Positions 27,503-37,227 are shown, counted from the first letter of the stretch. The stretch: 64,000 nucleotides of DNA from Formosa sp. Hel3_A1_48 (GCF_001735715.1 NZ_CP017259.1:1237501-1301500); one strand, 5' to 3'. Program-made: numbers and translations. Notes: generated by a model not told the origin, from the sequence alone.

Positions 27503-28650
27503 TGAACTCAATCCCTTATGGAAGGCAACATATAGACCAAGATGATATTGATGCTGTTGTGTCGACCTTACAGAGTGATTTTCTAACTCAAGGGCCAGTG
27601 GTCAAACAATTCGAAGACCAATTTTCAGCGTATATTGGCGCAAAATATGCAGTTGCTGTGAGCAATGCCACCGCAGGACTTCATTTGGCCAATCTGGCGT
27701 TAGGCTTAAAAAAGGGTGACCGCATTATAACCACACCCATTACATTTGCCGCAACAGCAAACTGCGCGCGCTATTGCGGAGCAGAAGTATGGTTTGCCGA
27801 TATTGACTCAGACACCTATTTACTTTCATTAGAAAGTACCAGAAATTTGATCGAAAGTAAACCAAAAGGATTTTTTAAAGGGATTATTCCAGTGGATTTT
27901 GCGGGTTTGCCCGTAAATATGGAAGCTTTTAGGGCTTTAGCGGATGAATATAATCTATGGCTTATTGAAGATGCTTGTCATGCGCCAGGAGGACATTTCA
28001 CAGATTCAAAAGGTACTAAGCAAATGTGTGGTAATAGCAATTATGCAGATATTGGTATTTTTTCTTTTCATCCAGTAAAACATATAGCGTGTGGTGAGGG
28101 AGGCATGATAACCACAAACTCTGAAGCGCTTTACAAAAAACTATCTATGCTTAGAACCCATGGTATAACCAAAGAAAACATGGTCGAAAATCATGGAGGG
28201 TGGTTTTACGAAATGCAAGAATTGGGTTTTAATTATAGGTTAACCGACATACAATCGGCTCTAGGCATTAAGCAACTTGCAAAAAACAAAGCAAGTGTAG
28301 TTAGGAGAAACGAAATAGCAAATAATTACAAGCAAGCATTTAATGGAAAAGTAAAATTCCAAAACTTACCAGATGGAAATTTAAACGCACACCATTTATT
28401 TGTTATTGAAGTTGAAGACCGAAAAGGCTTATATGATTATTTAAGAACACACAGTATTTTTGCTCAAATACACTATATACCTTTACATACACTACCATAT
28501 TATAAAGAAATAGGTTACGGAAGTGCAGATTTAAGCCATTCTGAAAACTACTATTCTAAATGTATCAGTTTACCAATGTACCCAACATTGACAGATGATG
28601 AACAAGCATTTGTTATTGAAAAAGTTTTAGAGTTTGTTAATGGTAAATAA
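27502..28650 (+). CDS. pseC: UDP-4-amino-4,6-dideoxy-N-acetyl-beta-L-altrosamine transaminase, PseC
   Basis: PLP-dependent DegT/DnrJ/EryC1 aminotransferase of 382 residues performing the second pseudaminic step on the PseB product. The N-terminal IPYGRQHID is a family hallmark. The PLP lysine is Lys193 in the FHPVKH motif, followed by GEGGM. The ATG at 27502 is chosen; an in-frame extension to 27436 would lie inside pseB. The 3-prime end overlaps the aldo/keto reductase gene by 11 bp. Confidence 0.94.
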   Translation: MNSIPYGRQHIDQDDIDAVVSTLQSDFLTQGPVVKQFEDQFSAYIGAKYAVAVSNATAGLHLANLALGLKKGDRIITTPITFAATANCARYCGAEVWFADIDSDTYLLSLESTRNLIESKPKGFFKGIIPVDFAGLPVNMEAFRALADEYNLWLIEDACHAPGGHFTDSKGTKQMCGNSNYADIGIFSFHPVKHIACGEGGMITTNSEALYKKLSMLRTHGITKENMVENHGGWFYEMQELGFNYRLTDIQSALGIKQLAKNKASVVRRNEIANNYKQAFNGKVKFQNLPDGNLNAHHLFVIEVEDRKGLYDYLRTHSIFAQIHYIPLHTLPYYKEIGYGSADLSHSENYYSKCISLPMYPTLTDDEQAFVIEKVLEFVNGK

Positions 28651-29515
28651 GTTAATATTAGGGACGGTTCAATTAGGGTTAGATTATGGTATCAATAATC
28701 AATTAGGAAAGCCAACTTTAGAAAAGGCATTTGATATATTGCATACTGCTTATGATAATGGCGTTAGAATATTAGACACAGCAGAAGCCTACGGTAATTC
28801 GGTAGAGGTTATAGGGAAATTTCAGAAACGACATCCCAATAAAAAATTTAATATTATAAGTAAATTGGCAGCAAACACCAATTTGTCTTCTAAAGACCTC
28901 TTTAGTCATGTTTCAGAAGGCTGTAAGATTTTAAATACAGACCAGCTTTATGGATACATGTTTCATAATTACATGAGTTTTAAACAAAACACAAATTTTT
29001 ACGAGGAACTATTAAACCTTAAATCTAAGGGATTGACATTACATATTGGTATTTCATTGTACACTAATGAAGAGATTTTAGATGTAGCTGAAAATTTCAG
29101 TGATTTTGATTTTATTCAAATACCTTTTAACTTACTTGACAATGACTTAAAAAGAAAAAAAGCTATTTTGAAAGCAAAAGAGAGCAATATTGCAATACAC
29201 ACAAGATCAACTTTTTTGCAAGGTTTATTTTTTATTGACCCAAATACATTGACAGATACTTTATTACCATTAAAGCCATATCTACAAGAGATCGAAAAAA
29301 TAAAATTAGATTATAATTTAACAACCGAATCTCTTGCGCTTCAATACGTAATTCAGAAAGAGTATATCAATCACGTTTTAGTAGGCGTAGAAACGAGTCA
29401 ACAATTAATTGATAACATTAAGTTGTGTGGAGCTGAATCAACAATACCCCATTCTAAAGTTGATAAACTTAATGTCTTAAAAAGCCACTTGTTGAACCCA
29501 TCCAATTGGAACTAA
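28640..29515 (+). CDS. Aldo/keto reductase
   Basis: NAD(P)H-dependent oxidoreductase of the aldo/keto reductase superfamily, 291 residues. The N-terminus (LILGTVQLGLDYGI) and the catalytic region RILDTAEAYGNS are characteristic; the usual later lysine and histidine positions align with SKLA and FHN. It belongs to the compact subgroup found in nonulosonic acid and related sugar clusters. Its place between pseC and the formyltransferase suggests it acts on a sugar or acyl-donor precursor, but the substrate is unknown. From here the DNA becomes noticeably more AT-rich. Confidence 0.85.
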   Translation: MVNKLILGTVQLGLDYGINNQLGKPTLEKAFDILHTAYDNGVRILDTAEAYGNSVEVIGKFQKRHPNKKFNIISKLAANTNLSSKDLFSHVSEGCKILNTDQLYGYMFHNYMSFKQNTNFYEELLNLKSKGLTLHIGISLYTNEEILDVAENFSDFDFIQIPFNLLDNDLKRKKAILKAKESNIAIHTRSTFLQGLFFIDPNTLTDTLLPLKPYLQEIEKIKLDYNLTTESLALQYVIQKEYINHVLVGVETSQQLIDNIKLCGAESTIPHSKVDKLNVLKSHLLNPSNWN

Positions 29516-29607
29516 ATCTTAAACCCCAAACATTAAGAAATTAATTATTGAATAACTCTTGCTGTTTATAAAAAAACGCTTTAATTTAAAATCAAAATAA
29601 AATTGTC

Positions 29608-30582
29608 ATGAAAAATATTGTGCTATTAGGTCATGGGGTTGGTGTTAAATTTGTTGTGAATTCTTTATTAAAAAACAGTAAAACATACAAAGTTGTAGCT
29701 CTTTTTACGCATCCATTTAACGATCATAAAAGAGATTTAGAACTCATTGAAAACAGAAAAGATATTTATGATGAATATGCCTACAATGTTTTCAATTTAA
29801 AAAAGGATTACGATATTGATGTGCATGAATCTGAAAACATCAATGATTCTAAAACGGTTTCAAAAATTAAACATTATAATCCTGATTATATCATTAGCAT
29901 AGGGTGTAGAAACATCTTAAAGGGTGCTTTTTTAAATGAGTTTCCTCAAAAAGTACTGAACATCCATACAACACCTTTGCCAACATATAGAGGAGCAGCA
30001 AGCGATTCTTGGATGATTTTAAACAACGAATTAGGAAAAGAAAAGTATGGCTGCATGCACTTTATTGACTCTGGAATCGATACAGGAGATATCATCGCAA
30101 AATCGTATTATACTATACCCAAAAAATCATACCCAATTGATGTGTTTAAAGCTAGAATGGACATCTTTCATGATATTATTTTAAAAGGTTTAACGAACCT
30201 AGAAAACCCTAATTTTGTTGCTGAAAAACAAGACACAAGTGTATCAACGACTTTTCCAAGGCTGTATACTCCTAAAGATGGAAAAATTAATTTTAAAGAA
30301 TATACAGGAGAACAATTAATACATTTTATTTGGGCTTTTGGCTACCCTTTCGAAGGTGCCTTTTGTTTTTTAGAAGACCAAAAGATTAATATATTGGATG
30401 GCGAGTTTCATGATGATCTCGGCTTTCATCCGTTTTCACATGGTTTAATTTTTGGTAAAAACGAAAACAATGAATATAAAGTTAGTGTTAAAAACGGTTA
30501 TATAGTTGTGAAGAAAATTGAAATAAATGGAGTGTTAACAAAACAGTCGAAAATATTTAGATTAGGGAAATTTTTGAAGTAA
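29608..30582 (+). CDS. Formyltransferase family protein (sugar N-formyltransferase-like)
   Basis: Protein of 324 residues with the formyltetrahydrofolate-dependent transferase fold. The catalytic motif is NIHTTPLPTYRG (counterpart of NxHxSLLPxxRG). A second conserved segment reads MHFIDSGIDTGDII, supplying the catalytic Asp. A C-terminal Fmt-like domain follows. Placement inside a pse cluster points to N-formylation of an amino sugar instead of methionyl-tRNA. The start follows 92 bp of AT-rich spacer with no clear promoter. The next gene begins immediately after its stop. Confidence 0.85.
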   Translation: MKNIVLLGHGVGVKFVVNSLLKNSKTYKVVALFTHPFNDHKRDLELIENRKDIYDEYAYNVFNLKKDYDIDVHESENINDSKTVSKIKHYNPDYIISIGCRNILKGAFLNEFPQKVLNIHTTPLPTYRGAASDSWMILNNELGKEKYGCMHFIDSGIDTGDIIAKSYYTIPKKSYPIDVFKARMDIFHDIILKGLTNLENPNFVAEKQDTSVSTTFPRLYTPKDGKINFKEYTGEQLIHFIWAFGYPFEGAFCFLEDQKINILDGEFHDDLGFHPFSHGLIFGKNENNEYKVSVKNGYIVVKKIEINGVLTKQSKIFRLGKFLK

Positions 30583-31347
30583 ATGAAAGTAATAGCAGTA
30601 ACACAGGCAAGATCAGGTTCTACGCGTTTGCCAAATAAGGTTTTATTAAAGATTGAAGATAAAACTTTGCTACAGATTCACATTGATAGAATAAAACAAG
30701 CAAAGCAAGTTGATGCCATTATTATAGCAACAACTATAGAAAAAGCAGATGATGTGATTGCAAGTCTTGCAAATAGTCTAGACGTTATGTATCACAGAGG
30801 AAGTGAAAACGATGTCCTTGACAGATTTTATCAAACCGTAAAGGATATTCAACCCGATTACATTGTGAGACTTACATCTGATTGTCCGTTAATTGACCCA
30901 ATGCTTTTAGATGAGGTCATAGCCAAGGCAAAAGAAGAAGATTTAGATTATTATGCGAATGTTATAGAAGAGCAATATCCAGATGGACAAGATATAGAAG
31001 TGATTAAATTTTCTGCTTTAGAAAAAGCATGGAAGGAGGCATCTCTAAAGTCAGATAGGGAACACGTTACTCCATATATTAGAAATAACTCTACTTACAA
31101 AGGAGGTTCGCTATTCAAATCTAATAATCACGATTTAGATGATAATTACAATCATGTGCGTTTAACCGTTGATGAACCTAAAGACCTAGAAGTGATCAAG
31201 CATATTGTTAACGATTTAGGTTTAGACAAAGACTGGAGAACTTATGCAGAGTATTATTTAAACAACCCAAAAGTTAAAGCGCTTAACGATACGATTGTAA
31301 GGAATGAAGGGTATCAAAAATCTGTAGATGAAGACAAAAACAATTAG
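30583..31347 (+). CDS. pseF: SpsF/PseF-type cytidylyltransferase
   Basis: Nucleotidyltransferase of 254 residues that would activate the nonulosonic acid as its CMP form. The N-terminal QARSGSTRLPNKVLL is the nucleotide-binding motif of the KdsB/SpsF/NeuA group, and RLTSDCPLIDP supplies metal-binding acidic residues. SpsF-type proteins are often labelled glycosyltransferases or spore-coat proteins; the context between pseC and pseI supports the PseF role. The ATG directly abuts the stop of the formyltransferase gene. Confidence 0.82.
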   Translation: MKVIAVTQARSGSTRLPNKVLLKIEDKTLLQIHIDRIKQAKQVDAIIIATTIEKADDVIASLANSLDVMYHRGSENDVLDRFYQTVKDIQPDYIVRLTSDCPLIDPMLLDEVIAKAKEEDLDYYANVIEEQYPDGQDIEVIKFSALEKAWKEASLKSDREHVTPYIRNNSTYKGGSLFKSNNHDLDDNYNHVRLTVDEPKDLEVIKHIVNDLGLDKDWRTYAEYYLNNPKVKALNDTIVRNEGYQKSVDEDKNN

Positions 31348-31379
31348 TAACTTTATGCTTAGAATTATTTTATAAACCC

Positions 31380-32693
31380 ATGAATAACAGAACAGGACAA
31401 AACTTATATAAAAAGGCAAAAACATTAATTCCAGGCGGAACGATGTTGCTTTCTAAACGACCAGAAATGTTTCTACCAGACAATTGGCCGTCTTACTTTT
31501 CAAAAGCCAAAGGTTGTAAGGTCTGGGATCTTGATGGTAAGGAATATACCGATATGTGTATTATGGGTATTGGGACAAATACCTTAGGTTATGGAAATGA
31601 TGAGGTAGATAATGCCGTCATTGAGACAGTAAAAAAAGGTAACATGAGTACATTTAATTGCCCAGAAGAAGTTGCACTTGCGGAAAAGTTGGTAGAGCTA
31701 AACCCTTGGGCTGATATGGTTAGGTTTGCACGAAGTGGAGGTGAAGCAAACTCAATTGCCATTAGAATTGCAAGAGCAGCTTCTGGCAAAGATAAAGTAG
31801 CCATTTGTGGTTATCATGGTTGGCATGATTGGTATCTTTCAGCAAATCATAATAAAGGGGACGATTTATCGAATCATTTACTTTCTGGGCTAAATCCAAA
31901 TGGCGTACCCAAAAACTTAAAGAATACGGTATATCCATTTCATTATAATGATTTTGAAGAACTTCTTTCTATTGTAAATCAAAACGATATTGGTGTAATC
32001 AAAATGGAGGTTATGCGAAACTTTGGCCCTAGGGACAACTTCTTACAAAAGGTAAGAGATTTAGCAACACAACGTAATATTGTTCTAATTTTTGACGAAT
32101 GTACTTCTGGGTTTAGAGAAACCTATGGCGGGATTTATAAAAAGTATGGTGTAGAACCAGATGTTGCTATGTATGGAAAAACTATTGGCAACGGATATGC
32201 ATTAACTGCTGTGGTGGGTAAAAAATCTGTCATGGAAGCCGCACAAACTTCATTTATTAGTAGTACATTTTGGACAGAACGTATAGGGCCAACAGCAGCG
32301 TTGAAAACGCTTGAAGTAATGTACAAAATGAGTTCTTGGGATATTATCACTGATCAAGGAAAGAAAATACAAAACCAATGGAAATCTCTGGCAGAAACAC
32401 ACAATCTCTCTATTTCAGTTTCAGGAATGCCAGCACTTAGCACCTATAGTTTTAATAGTGAAAATGCTATGGAATACAAAACTTTTATAGCACAAGAAAT
32501 GCTTAAAAAAGGGTTTTTAGCGAGTACAAACTTCTATGCTTGTACAGAGCATAAAGACGATCAAATAGTTGATTATTTTGATGCTTTAGATGGTGTTTAT
32601 AAGATGATATCTGATTGTGAAAAAGGTCAGAAAAATATTCAAGACTTATTAGAAGGACCAGTTTGTCATTCTGGATTTAAGCGATTAAATTAA
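31380..32693 (+). CDS. Class III aminotransferase (glutamate-1-semialdehyde aminomutase-like)
   Basis: PLP enzyme of 437 residues. The fold-type I class III signature is clear: GTNTLGYG, RFARSGGEANSIAIRIARAA, FDECTSGFRETYGG and the PLP lysine at about residue 267 in MYGKTIGNGY. It resembles HemL but lies in a sugar cluster, so it probably transaminates a sugar or a small precursor. Such genes recur in pseudaminic-type clusters next to spsF-like genes; I do not know a proven reaction. The stop codon overlaps the pseG start (TAATG). Confidence 0.87.
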   Translation: MNNRTGQNLYKKAKTLIPGGTMLLSKRPEMFLPDNWPSYFSKAKGCKVWDLDGKEYTDMCIMGIGTNTLGYGNDEVDNAVIETVKKGNMSTFNCPEEVALAEKLVELNPWADMVRFARSGGEANSIAIRIARAASGKDKVAICGYHGWHDWYLSANHNKGDDLSNHLLSGLNPNGVPKNLKNTVYPFHYNDFEELLSIVNQNDIGVIKMEVMRNFGPRDNFLQKVRDLATQRNIVLIFDECTSGFRETYGGIYKKYGVEPDVAMYGKTIGNGYALTAVVGKKSVMEAAQTSFISSTFWTERIGPTAALKTLEVMYKMSSWDIITDQGKKIQNQWKSLAETHNLSISVSGMPALSTYSFNSENAMEYKTFIAQEMLKKGFLASTNFYACTEHKDDQIVDYFDALDGVYKMISDCEKGQKNIQDLLEGPVCHSGFKRLN

Positions 32694-34162
32694 TGACTAA
32701 AACGATTCTCTTTAGGGCAGATGGAAATGCTAAAACTGGACTAGGTCACTTATACAGATTATTTAGTCTTGTTGAAATGACTAAAGGCCAATATAATTTT
32801 GTGTTTTTAACCAAAGAAGAGTCAACGACTAAAGTCATTCCAAAAGAGTATAGGTTTGTAACAATTCCACAAAACATTACTATAGATCAAGAACCAGAAT
32901 GGGTTAATTCTCAATTTCGAGCTAAATCACATAGCATGATTGTTGATGGATATCACTTTAATTCAAGTTACCAAAAGAAGTTAAAAGCAGCAGGCTATAC
33001 ATTTATTTATATAGATGATTTAGCAACCGAACACATGTATGCAGATATTGTAATCAACCATTCACCAGACCTAAATGAAACGCATTATAAAACGGAACCA
33101 TATACACAATTAGCCTTAGGGACACAGTTTGCTCTACTTCGTCCAGCATTTTTAAAAGCAGCTCGTGAAAAAAGAAAAACTAATAGTATAGAGACTGCCT
33201 TTGTGTGCTTTGGTGGCTCAGACCCTAACGATCTTAGCTTTAAAGCGGTAAAAGCATTGCTACAGTTTAAAAAAATAAATATCGTTCTAGGGGAAGCATA
33301 TAATCATAAAGACATTATTGAGCTAGCAAAACAGTATTCAGATAAAATCAAATTATATAAAAATCTTACAGAAACTGAACTCGTTAATGTTATGAAAGAA
33401 TCGCACATTGGTATAGCACCAGCAAGCACTATACTTTATGAGTTGTGCTGTGTAAAAATGCCAATTCTAAGTGGGTTCTATGTTGAAAACCAGAAAAATA
33501 TTTATAGAGAATTAGCTGATTTAAATGTGATTTATAGTGGTGGTGATTTTAGGAAAGCAACTACCGAGGATTTTCAGTCCATGATAACATCATTATTAAA
33601 AAGCCCTCTACATAATGCGTATTTAGAAAATCAATCAAAAATTTTTGACGGAAACAGTTCTCAAAGAATTTTAGGGCTTATAAATAGACTACATATCTCC
33701 TTCAGAAAAGCTAGCGAAAAAGACATGCTAACAGTTTTTAAATGGTCTAATGATAACTTAGTACGTCAAAATTCTTATAATTCTGATGAGATTGCTTTAA
33801 AAGATCATAAAAATTGGTTTACGAACAAGATTAAAGATGAGAAGTCACTTTTTTTAATTGTTTTGGTTAATAATCAGCCTTCTGGAATTGTTCGCTATGA
33901 GATTAATAATGAATATTCAGTTGTAGGCATTGTAGTGTCAAAAGATTATCGCGGACAGGGATTGGCTACTTATTTTTTAAAGGAAGCAGCAGCGTATTAT
34001 TTTAAAAGATTTGACAAACCAATCCATGCTTATATTAAAAAAGAAAATTTAGCATCTATTAAATCTTTTGAAAAGGCAAGATTTAAACATTTTAAGGACG
34101 AAATAATAAAAGGAAACCTTAGTTTTGTATATAAATTGAAAAAATCGGATGCTGAAAGATAA
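32693..34162 (+). CDS. pseG: Fusion of PseG UDP-sugar hydrolase and GNAT acetyltransferase (PseH-like)
   Basis: Bifunctional protein of 489 residues. Residues 1 to about 330 are PseG-like, the hydrolase removing UDP from the diacetamido-trideoxy-altrose. The N-terminal FRADGNAKTGLGHLYR includes the conserved His, with FGGSDPND and the Ser/Glu motif PASTILYELCC further on. Residues about 340-485 form a GNAT domain with the acetyl-CoA loop VVSKDYRGQGLATYF, likely the PseH N-acetyltransferase step. The enzymes are separate in Campylobacter and Helicobacter, so this fusion would join two consecutive steps. The 3-prime end overlaps pseI by 14 bp. Confidence 0.9.
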   Translation: MTKTILFRADGNAKTGLGHLYRLFSLVEMTKGQYNFVFLTKEESTTKVIPKEYRFVTIPQNITIDQEPEWVNSQFRAKSHSMIVDGYHFNSSYQKKLKAAGYTFIYIDDLATEHMYADIVINHSPDLNETHYKTEPYTQLALGTQFALLRPAFLKAAREKRKTNSIETAFVCFGGSDPNDLSFKAVKALLQFKKINIVLGEAYNHKDIIELAKQYSDKIKLYKNLTETELVNVMKESHIGIAPASTILYELCCVKMPILSGFYVENQKNIYRELADLNVIYSGGDFRKATTEDFQSMITSLLKSPLHNAYLENQSKIFDGNSSQRILGLINRLHISFRKASEKDMLTVFKWSNDNLVRQNSYNSDEIALKDHKNWFTNKIKDEKSLFLIVLVNNQPSGIVRYEINNEYSVVGIVVSKDYRGQGLATYFLKEAAAYYFKRFDKPIHAYIKKENLASIKSFEKARFKHFKDEIIKGNLSFVYKLKKSDAER

Positions 34163-35168
34163 ATGTTTTATTATTGCTGAACTTTCCGCAAATCATGGAG
34201 GAAGTATAGAAATTGCTGAAGAAACCGTTAGAGCTGCCAAAAGAGCTGGCGCTGATGCTATCAAACTTCAAACGTATACTGCAGACACTATAACCCTAAA
34301 TGTTAAAACAGATGATTTTAAAATAAGCCAAGGTACAGCATGGGACGGCCAATACTTATACGATTTGTATAAAAATGCATCACTTCCATGGGAATGGCAC
34401 AAAAGACTTTATGATTTAGCGCAAGAAGAAGGGTTGGTTTGTTTTTCGTCACCCTTCGATAAAACAGCTGTTGATTTCTTAGAGGATTTAAATAATCCAA
34501 TTTATAAGATAGCCTCGTTTGAAATTACGGATATTCCGCTAATTAGTTATATTGCTTCCAAGGGAAAGCCAATTATCATTTCAACAGGGATAGCCACTAT
34601 TGAAGACATAGAACTAGCCATTGAAACTTGTGAAAAAGCTGGAAATTCAGATATTACAATTTTAAAATGTACGTCGGCTTATCCTGCAACTCCTGAAGAT
34701 GCTAATTTATTAACCATACCAGATATTCAAAAAAGATTTAAGGTAAAATCAGGATTATCAGATCACACTATGGGAATTGAAGCTCCAATGATTGCTGTAG
34801 CATTAGGAGCAAAAGTTATTGAAAAGCACTTTATTTTAAATAAAAAAATAGGAGGTCCAGATGCTCATTTTTCCTTAGACGAAATGGAATTCCAAAAAAT
34901 GGTAGATGCTGTTAGGTTAACAGAGAAACTAATGGGGAAAGTAGATTACACCATGACTACTAAAAAGAAGAAAAGTAGAGAGTTCTCACGATCTTTATTT
35001 ATAACTAAAGATCTTAAAAAAGGAGATCAATTAACCCAAGAGAATATTCGTTCGGTACGCCCTAGTTTTGGATTACACCCAAAGCATTATGAAAATATAC
35101 TGGGAAAAAGAGTTATTAAGAATGTTAAAAAAGGCACACCATTATCTTTTGAATTAATTAAACAGTAA
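34149..35168 (+). CDS. pseI: Pseudaminic acid synthase, PseI (NeuB family)
   Basis: Condenses the 6-deoxy-diacetamido sugar with phosphoenolpyruvate to form the nine-carbon nonulosonic acid; 339 residues. The NeuB domain occupies residues 1-240, with AELSANHGGS near the start and GADAIKLQTYTADTI. The metal-site region SGLSDHTMG is followed by KVIEKHF. A C-terminal SAF (antifreeze-like) domain covers about residues 283-339. GLSDHTMG and the adjacent pseB, pseC and pseG favour PseI over sialic or legionaminic acid synthases. Confidence 0.93.
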   Translation: MLKDKCFIIAELSANHGGSIEIAEETVRAAKRAGADAIKLQTYTADTITLNVKTDDFKISQGTAWDGQYLYDLYKNASLPWEWHKRLYDLAQEEGLVCFSSPFDKTAVDFLEDLNNPIYKIASFEITDIPLISYIASKGKPIIISTGIATIEDIELAIETCEKAGNSDITILKCTSAYPATPEDANLLTIPDIQKRFKVKSGLSDHTMGIEAPMIAVALGAKVIEKHFILNKKIGGPDAHFSLDEMEFQKMVDAVRLTEKLMGKVDYTMTTKKKKSREFSRSLFITKDLKKGDQLTQENIRSVRPSFGLHPKHYENILGKRVIKNVKKGTPLSFELIKQ

Positions 35169-35191
35169 ATAAAAGTAGTCCCTTATAAGCA

Positions 35192-36496
35192 ATGAAATTA
35201 CTTTTTATTGAAAACAGATACAAAACTTATTTTTTTGACTTGTTAGCTGCCGAGTTAGAAAAGCTTGGGCATGAAATATATTGGATTGTTCAAAACCCTA
35301 AGTTTTTGCCAACTGTAGGAAACATACACATAATTAAATATCCTTCAAAATCTATAAAAGTAGATACAAAAACGAATCTTGATAGTATAATAAACTCAGA
35401 TAGACAATTAAATTTTTTCAAAAAAAAAGACACTAATTATTTTCATTATTACTATCATGAAATTAAAAGCTTGGTAGAACAGATTGAACCAAATTTTGTT
35501 TTTGGAGAAAGCACGGCTTTTCATGAACTATTAGCCATAAAAATATCTAAAGAAAAGGACATTTTATATTTGCACCCATCTTCTTGTCGCTATCCTTCAG
35601 AGCGATTTTCATTTTATTTATACGATACAGTTCACCCTTATGTAGGTAGTGAAGAATTCTTATCTCAAAAAGAGGCGCTTACTATTATTGAAAACATTAT
35701 TAATAGAGATTCGAAACCAGATTATATGAAAAAAGTGTCTTTTAAAAAAAGTAAGATTTTAAAAGACAAAATAAAAGTTTTAAAAGGCTATTTAACAGGC
35801 GAAAAGTACAATACGCCAAACCCAATTGTTAAATATAAAATAGAACAACAAAAGAAAAAAAATATAGCAGCTTGGGATGCTAAAGCACTATTCGAAATAG
35901 ATAAAAAGCATTTTTCCATTGTCTACCCTTTGCATCTACAACCTGAAGCTAATATTGATGTTTGGGGAAGACCTCGAAGAGACCAATTGGATACAATTAA
36001 AAAAATAGCCAATAATTTATTAGGCAATCAAATTCTTTACATAAAGCCAAACCCAAAATCAAAATACGAATTATCTAAAGAGCTATTACATTCCATAGAA
36101 AACACTCATAATGCACAAATGCTCCACCATCAAGTATCTATGGATGATATTTTTAATGATGTTAATTTATTTATTACGGTTAATGGTACTATTGCCTTAG
36201 AATGTATTTTTGCTAACAAACCAATACTAACATTGGTTGAGGTGTTTTTTAATAAAGCAAAAAATTGCTTATTTATGAAGGAATTTAATTTACTGCAAGA
36301 TTATATATTGAATATTCAAAACAATAATTTCCCTATCTTATCGGATATTGAGAAGGTAGATTTTTTAAATTTGTTAAGCACCACAAGTTATAAAGGCGTT
36401 ATTTCAGATCCTTATTATAGTTCATATTCCGTTTCTAAAGACAATATAAGTGATGTAGTAAAAGCGTTCAATCAAATATTAAACAGTAAAGTTTGA
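35192..36496 (+). CDS. Capsule polysaccharide-type transferase, function uncertain
   Basis: Protein of 434 residues with no signal peptide or membrane segment. The pattern (LFIENRYKTYFFDLLAAEL, FGESTAFHELLAI, then YPLHLQPEAN and a late VNGTIALECIFANKP) resembles the capsule synthesis/KpsS-type and related GT-B proteins: the C-terminal G-T-x-x-x-E element is a common nucleotide-sugar contact. It lies directly after pseI, so it is a candidate nonulosonic acid transferase. This is inference from context. The stop overlaps the TTG start of the next gene. Confidence 0.6.
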   Translation: MKLLFIENRYKTYFFDLLAAELEKLGHEIYWIVQNPKFLPTVGNIHIIKYPSKSIKVDTKTNLDSIINSDRQLNFFKKKDTNYFHYYYHEIKSLVEQIEPNFVFGESTAFHELLAIKISKEKDILYLHPSSCRYPSERFSFYLYDTVHPYVGSEEFLSQKEALTIIENIINRDSKPDYMKKVSFKKSKILKDKIKVLKGYLTGEKYNTPNPIVKYKIEQQKKKNIAAWDAKALFEIDKKHFSIVYPLHLQPEANIDVWGRPRRDQLDTIKKIANNLLGNQILYIKPNPKSKYELSKELLHSIENTHNAQMLHHQVSMDDIFNDVNLFITVNGTIALECIFANKPILTLVEVFFNKAKNCLFMKEFNLLQDYILNIQNNNFPILSDIEKVDFLNLLSTTSYKGVISDPYYSSYSVSKDNISDVVKAFNQILNSKV

Positions 36497-37227
36497 AAAA
36501 TTTCATTGGTTTTTTAGTATTTATTTCACCCTCATTCCTGGGTGTTTTGTTGTTAAGAGCATCTGGACACAAAGTGGGAAAAAAAGTAAAAATTGGTTTT
36601 TCATTCATTAAAGCCAAACAAATAACGCTTGGTGATAATGTAAAAATTGGACATTTAAATCTAATACTAAATAAGTCGATAACACTAAATAATGATGCAT
36701 ATATTGGATATCTAAATGTTTTAAAGGGACCATTTAACTTAGAGCTTGATAAAAAAGCTGCTATTGGTAATAAAAATTACATAACCAGAAGTAATTTAGG
36801 AATAACCTATGGAGAGAGCGATTTGATTTTGGGCGAATTAACAAAAATAACAACTGGTCATCACATCGATTTAACACAAAGTATAAGTTTTGGAAAATTT
36901 TCTATTTTGGCTGGAGTAAGATCTCAAATGTGGACACATGGCTATTACCATGCTAATACAGGAAAAGATAGGATCAGAATTGATGGTAAAATACAAATAG
37001 GTGACAACGTATACATAGGTTCAGGTTGTATTTTTAATCCTGGCGTAAAAGTTGGTAATGCCATTCACGTTGGCAGTGGCAGTGTTGTTTCTAAAGACTT
37101 AGAAAAACCAGGAATGTACGTTAGTCAAGGTCTGCGACATATTGAAAATAGCCTCGATAAAGTAAAGAGCAAGCTAAAAAAAGTAAAAGATCATGGTTTA
37201 GTTGAACTTATATATAAAAAAGAATAA
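36493..37227 (+). CDS. Left-handed beta-helix acyltransferase (hexapeptide repeat)
   Basis: Protein of 244 residues with hexapeptide repeats visible from about residue 35 to 215 (for example ITLGDNVKIG and QIGDNVYIGSGCIFNPGVKVG), and an N-terminal hydrophobic segment. Probably an O- or N-acetyltransferase modifying the glycan. The start is TTG at 36493, overlapping the preceding stop (TTGA), which suggests translational coupling; no in-frame ATG retains the N-terminus. The end overlaps the next gene by one base (TAATG). Confidence 0.82.
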   Translation: MKNFIGFLVFISPSFLGVLLLRASGHKVGKKVKIGFSFIKAKQITLGDNVKIGHLNLILNKSITLNNDAYIGYLNVLKGPFNLELDKKAAIGNKNYITRSNLGITYGESDLILGELTKITTGHHIDLTQSISFGKFSILAGVRSQMWTHGYYHANTGKDRIRIDGKIQIGDNVYIGSGCIFNPGVKVGNAIHVGSGSVVSKDLEKPGMYVSQGLRHIENSLDKVKSKLKKVKDHGLVELIYKKE

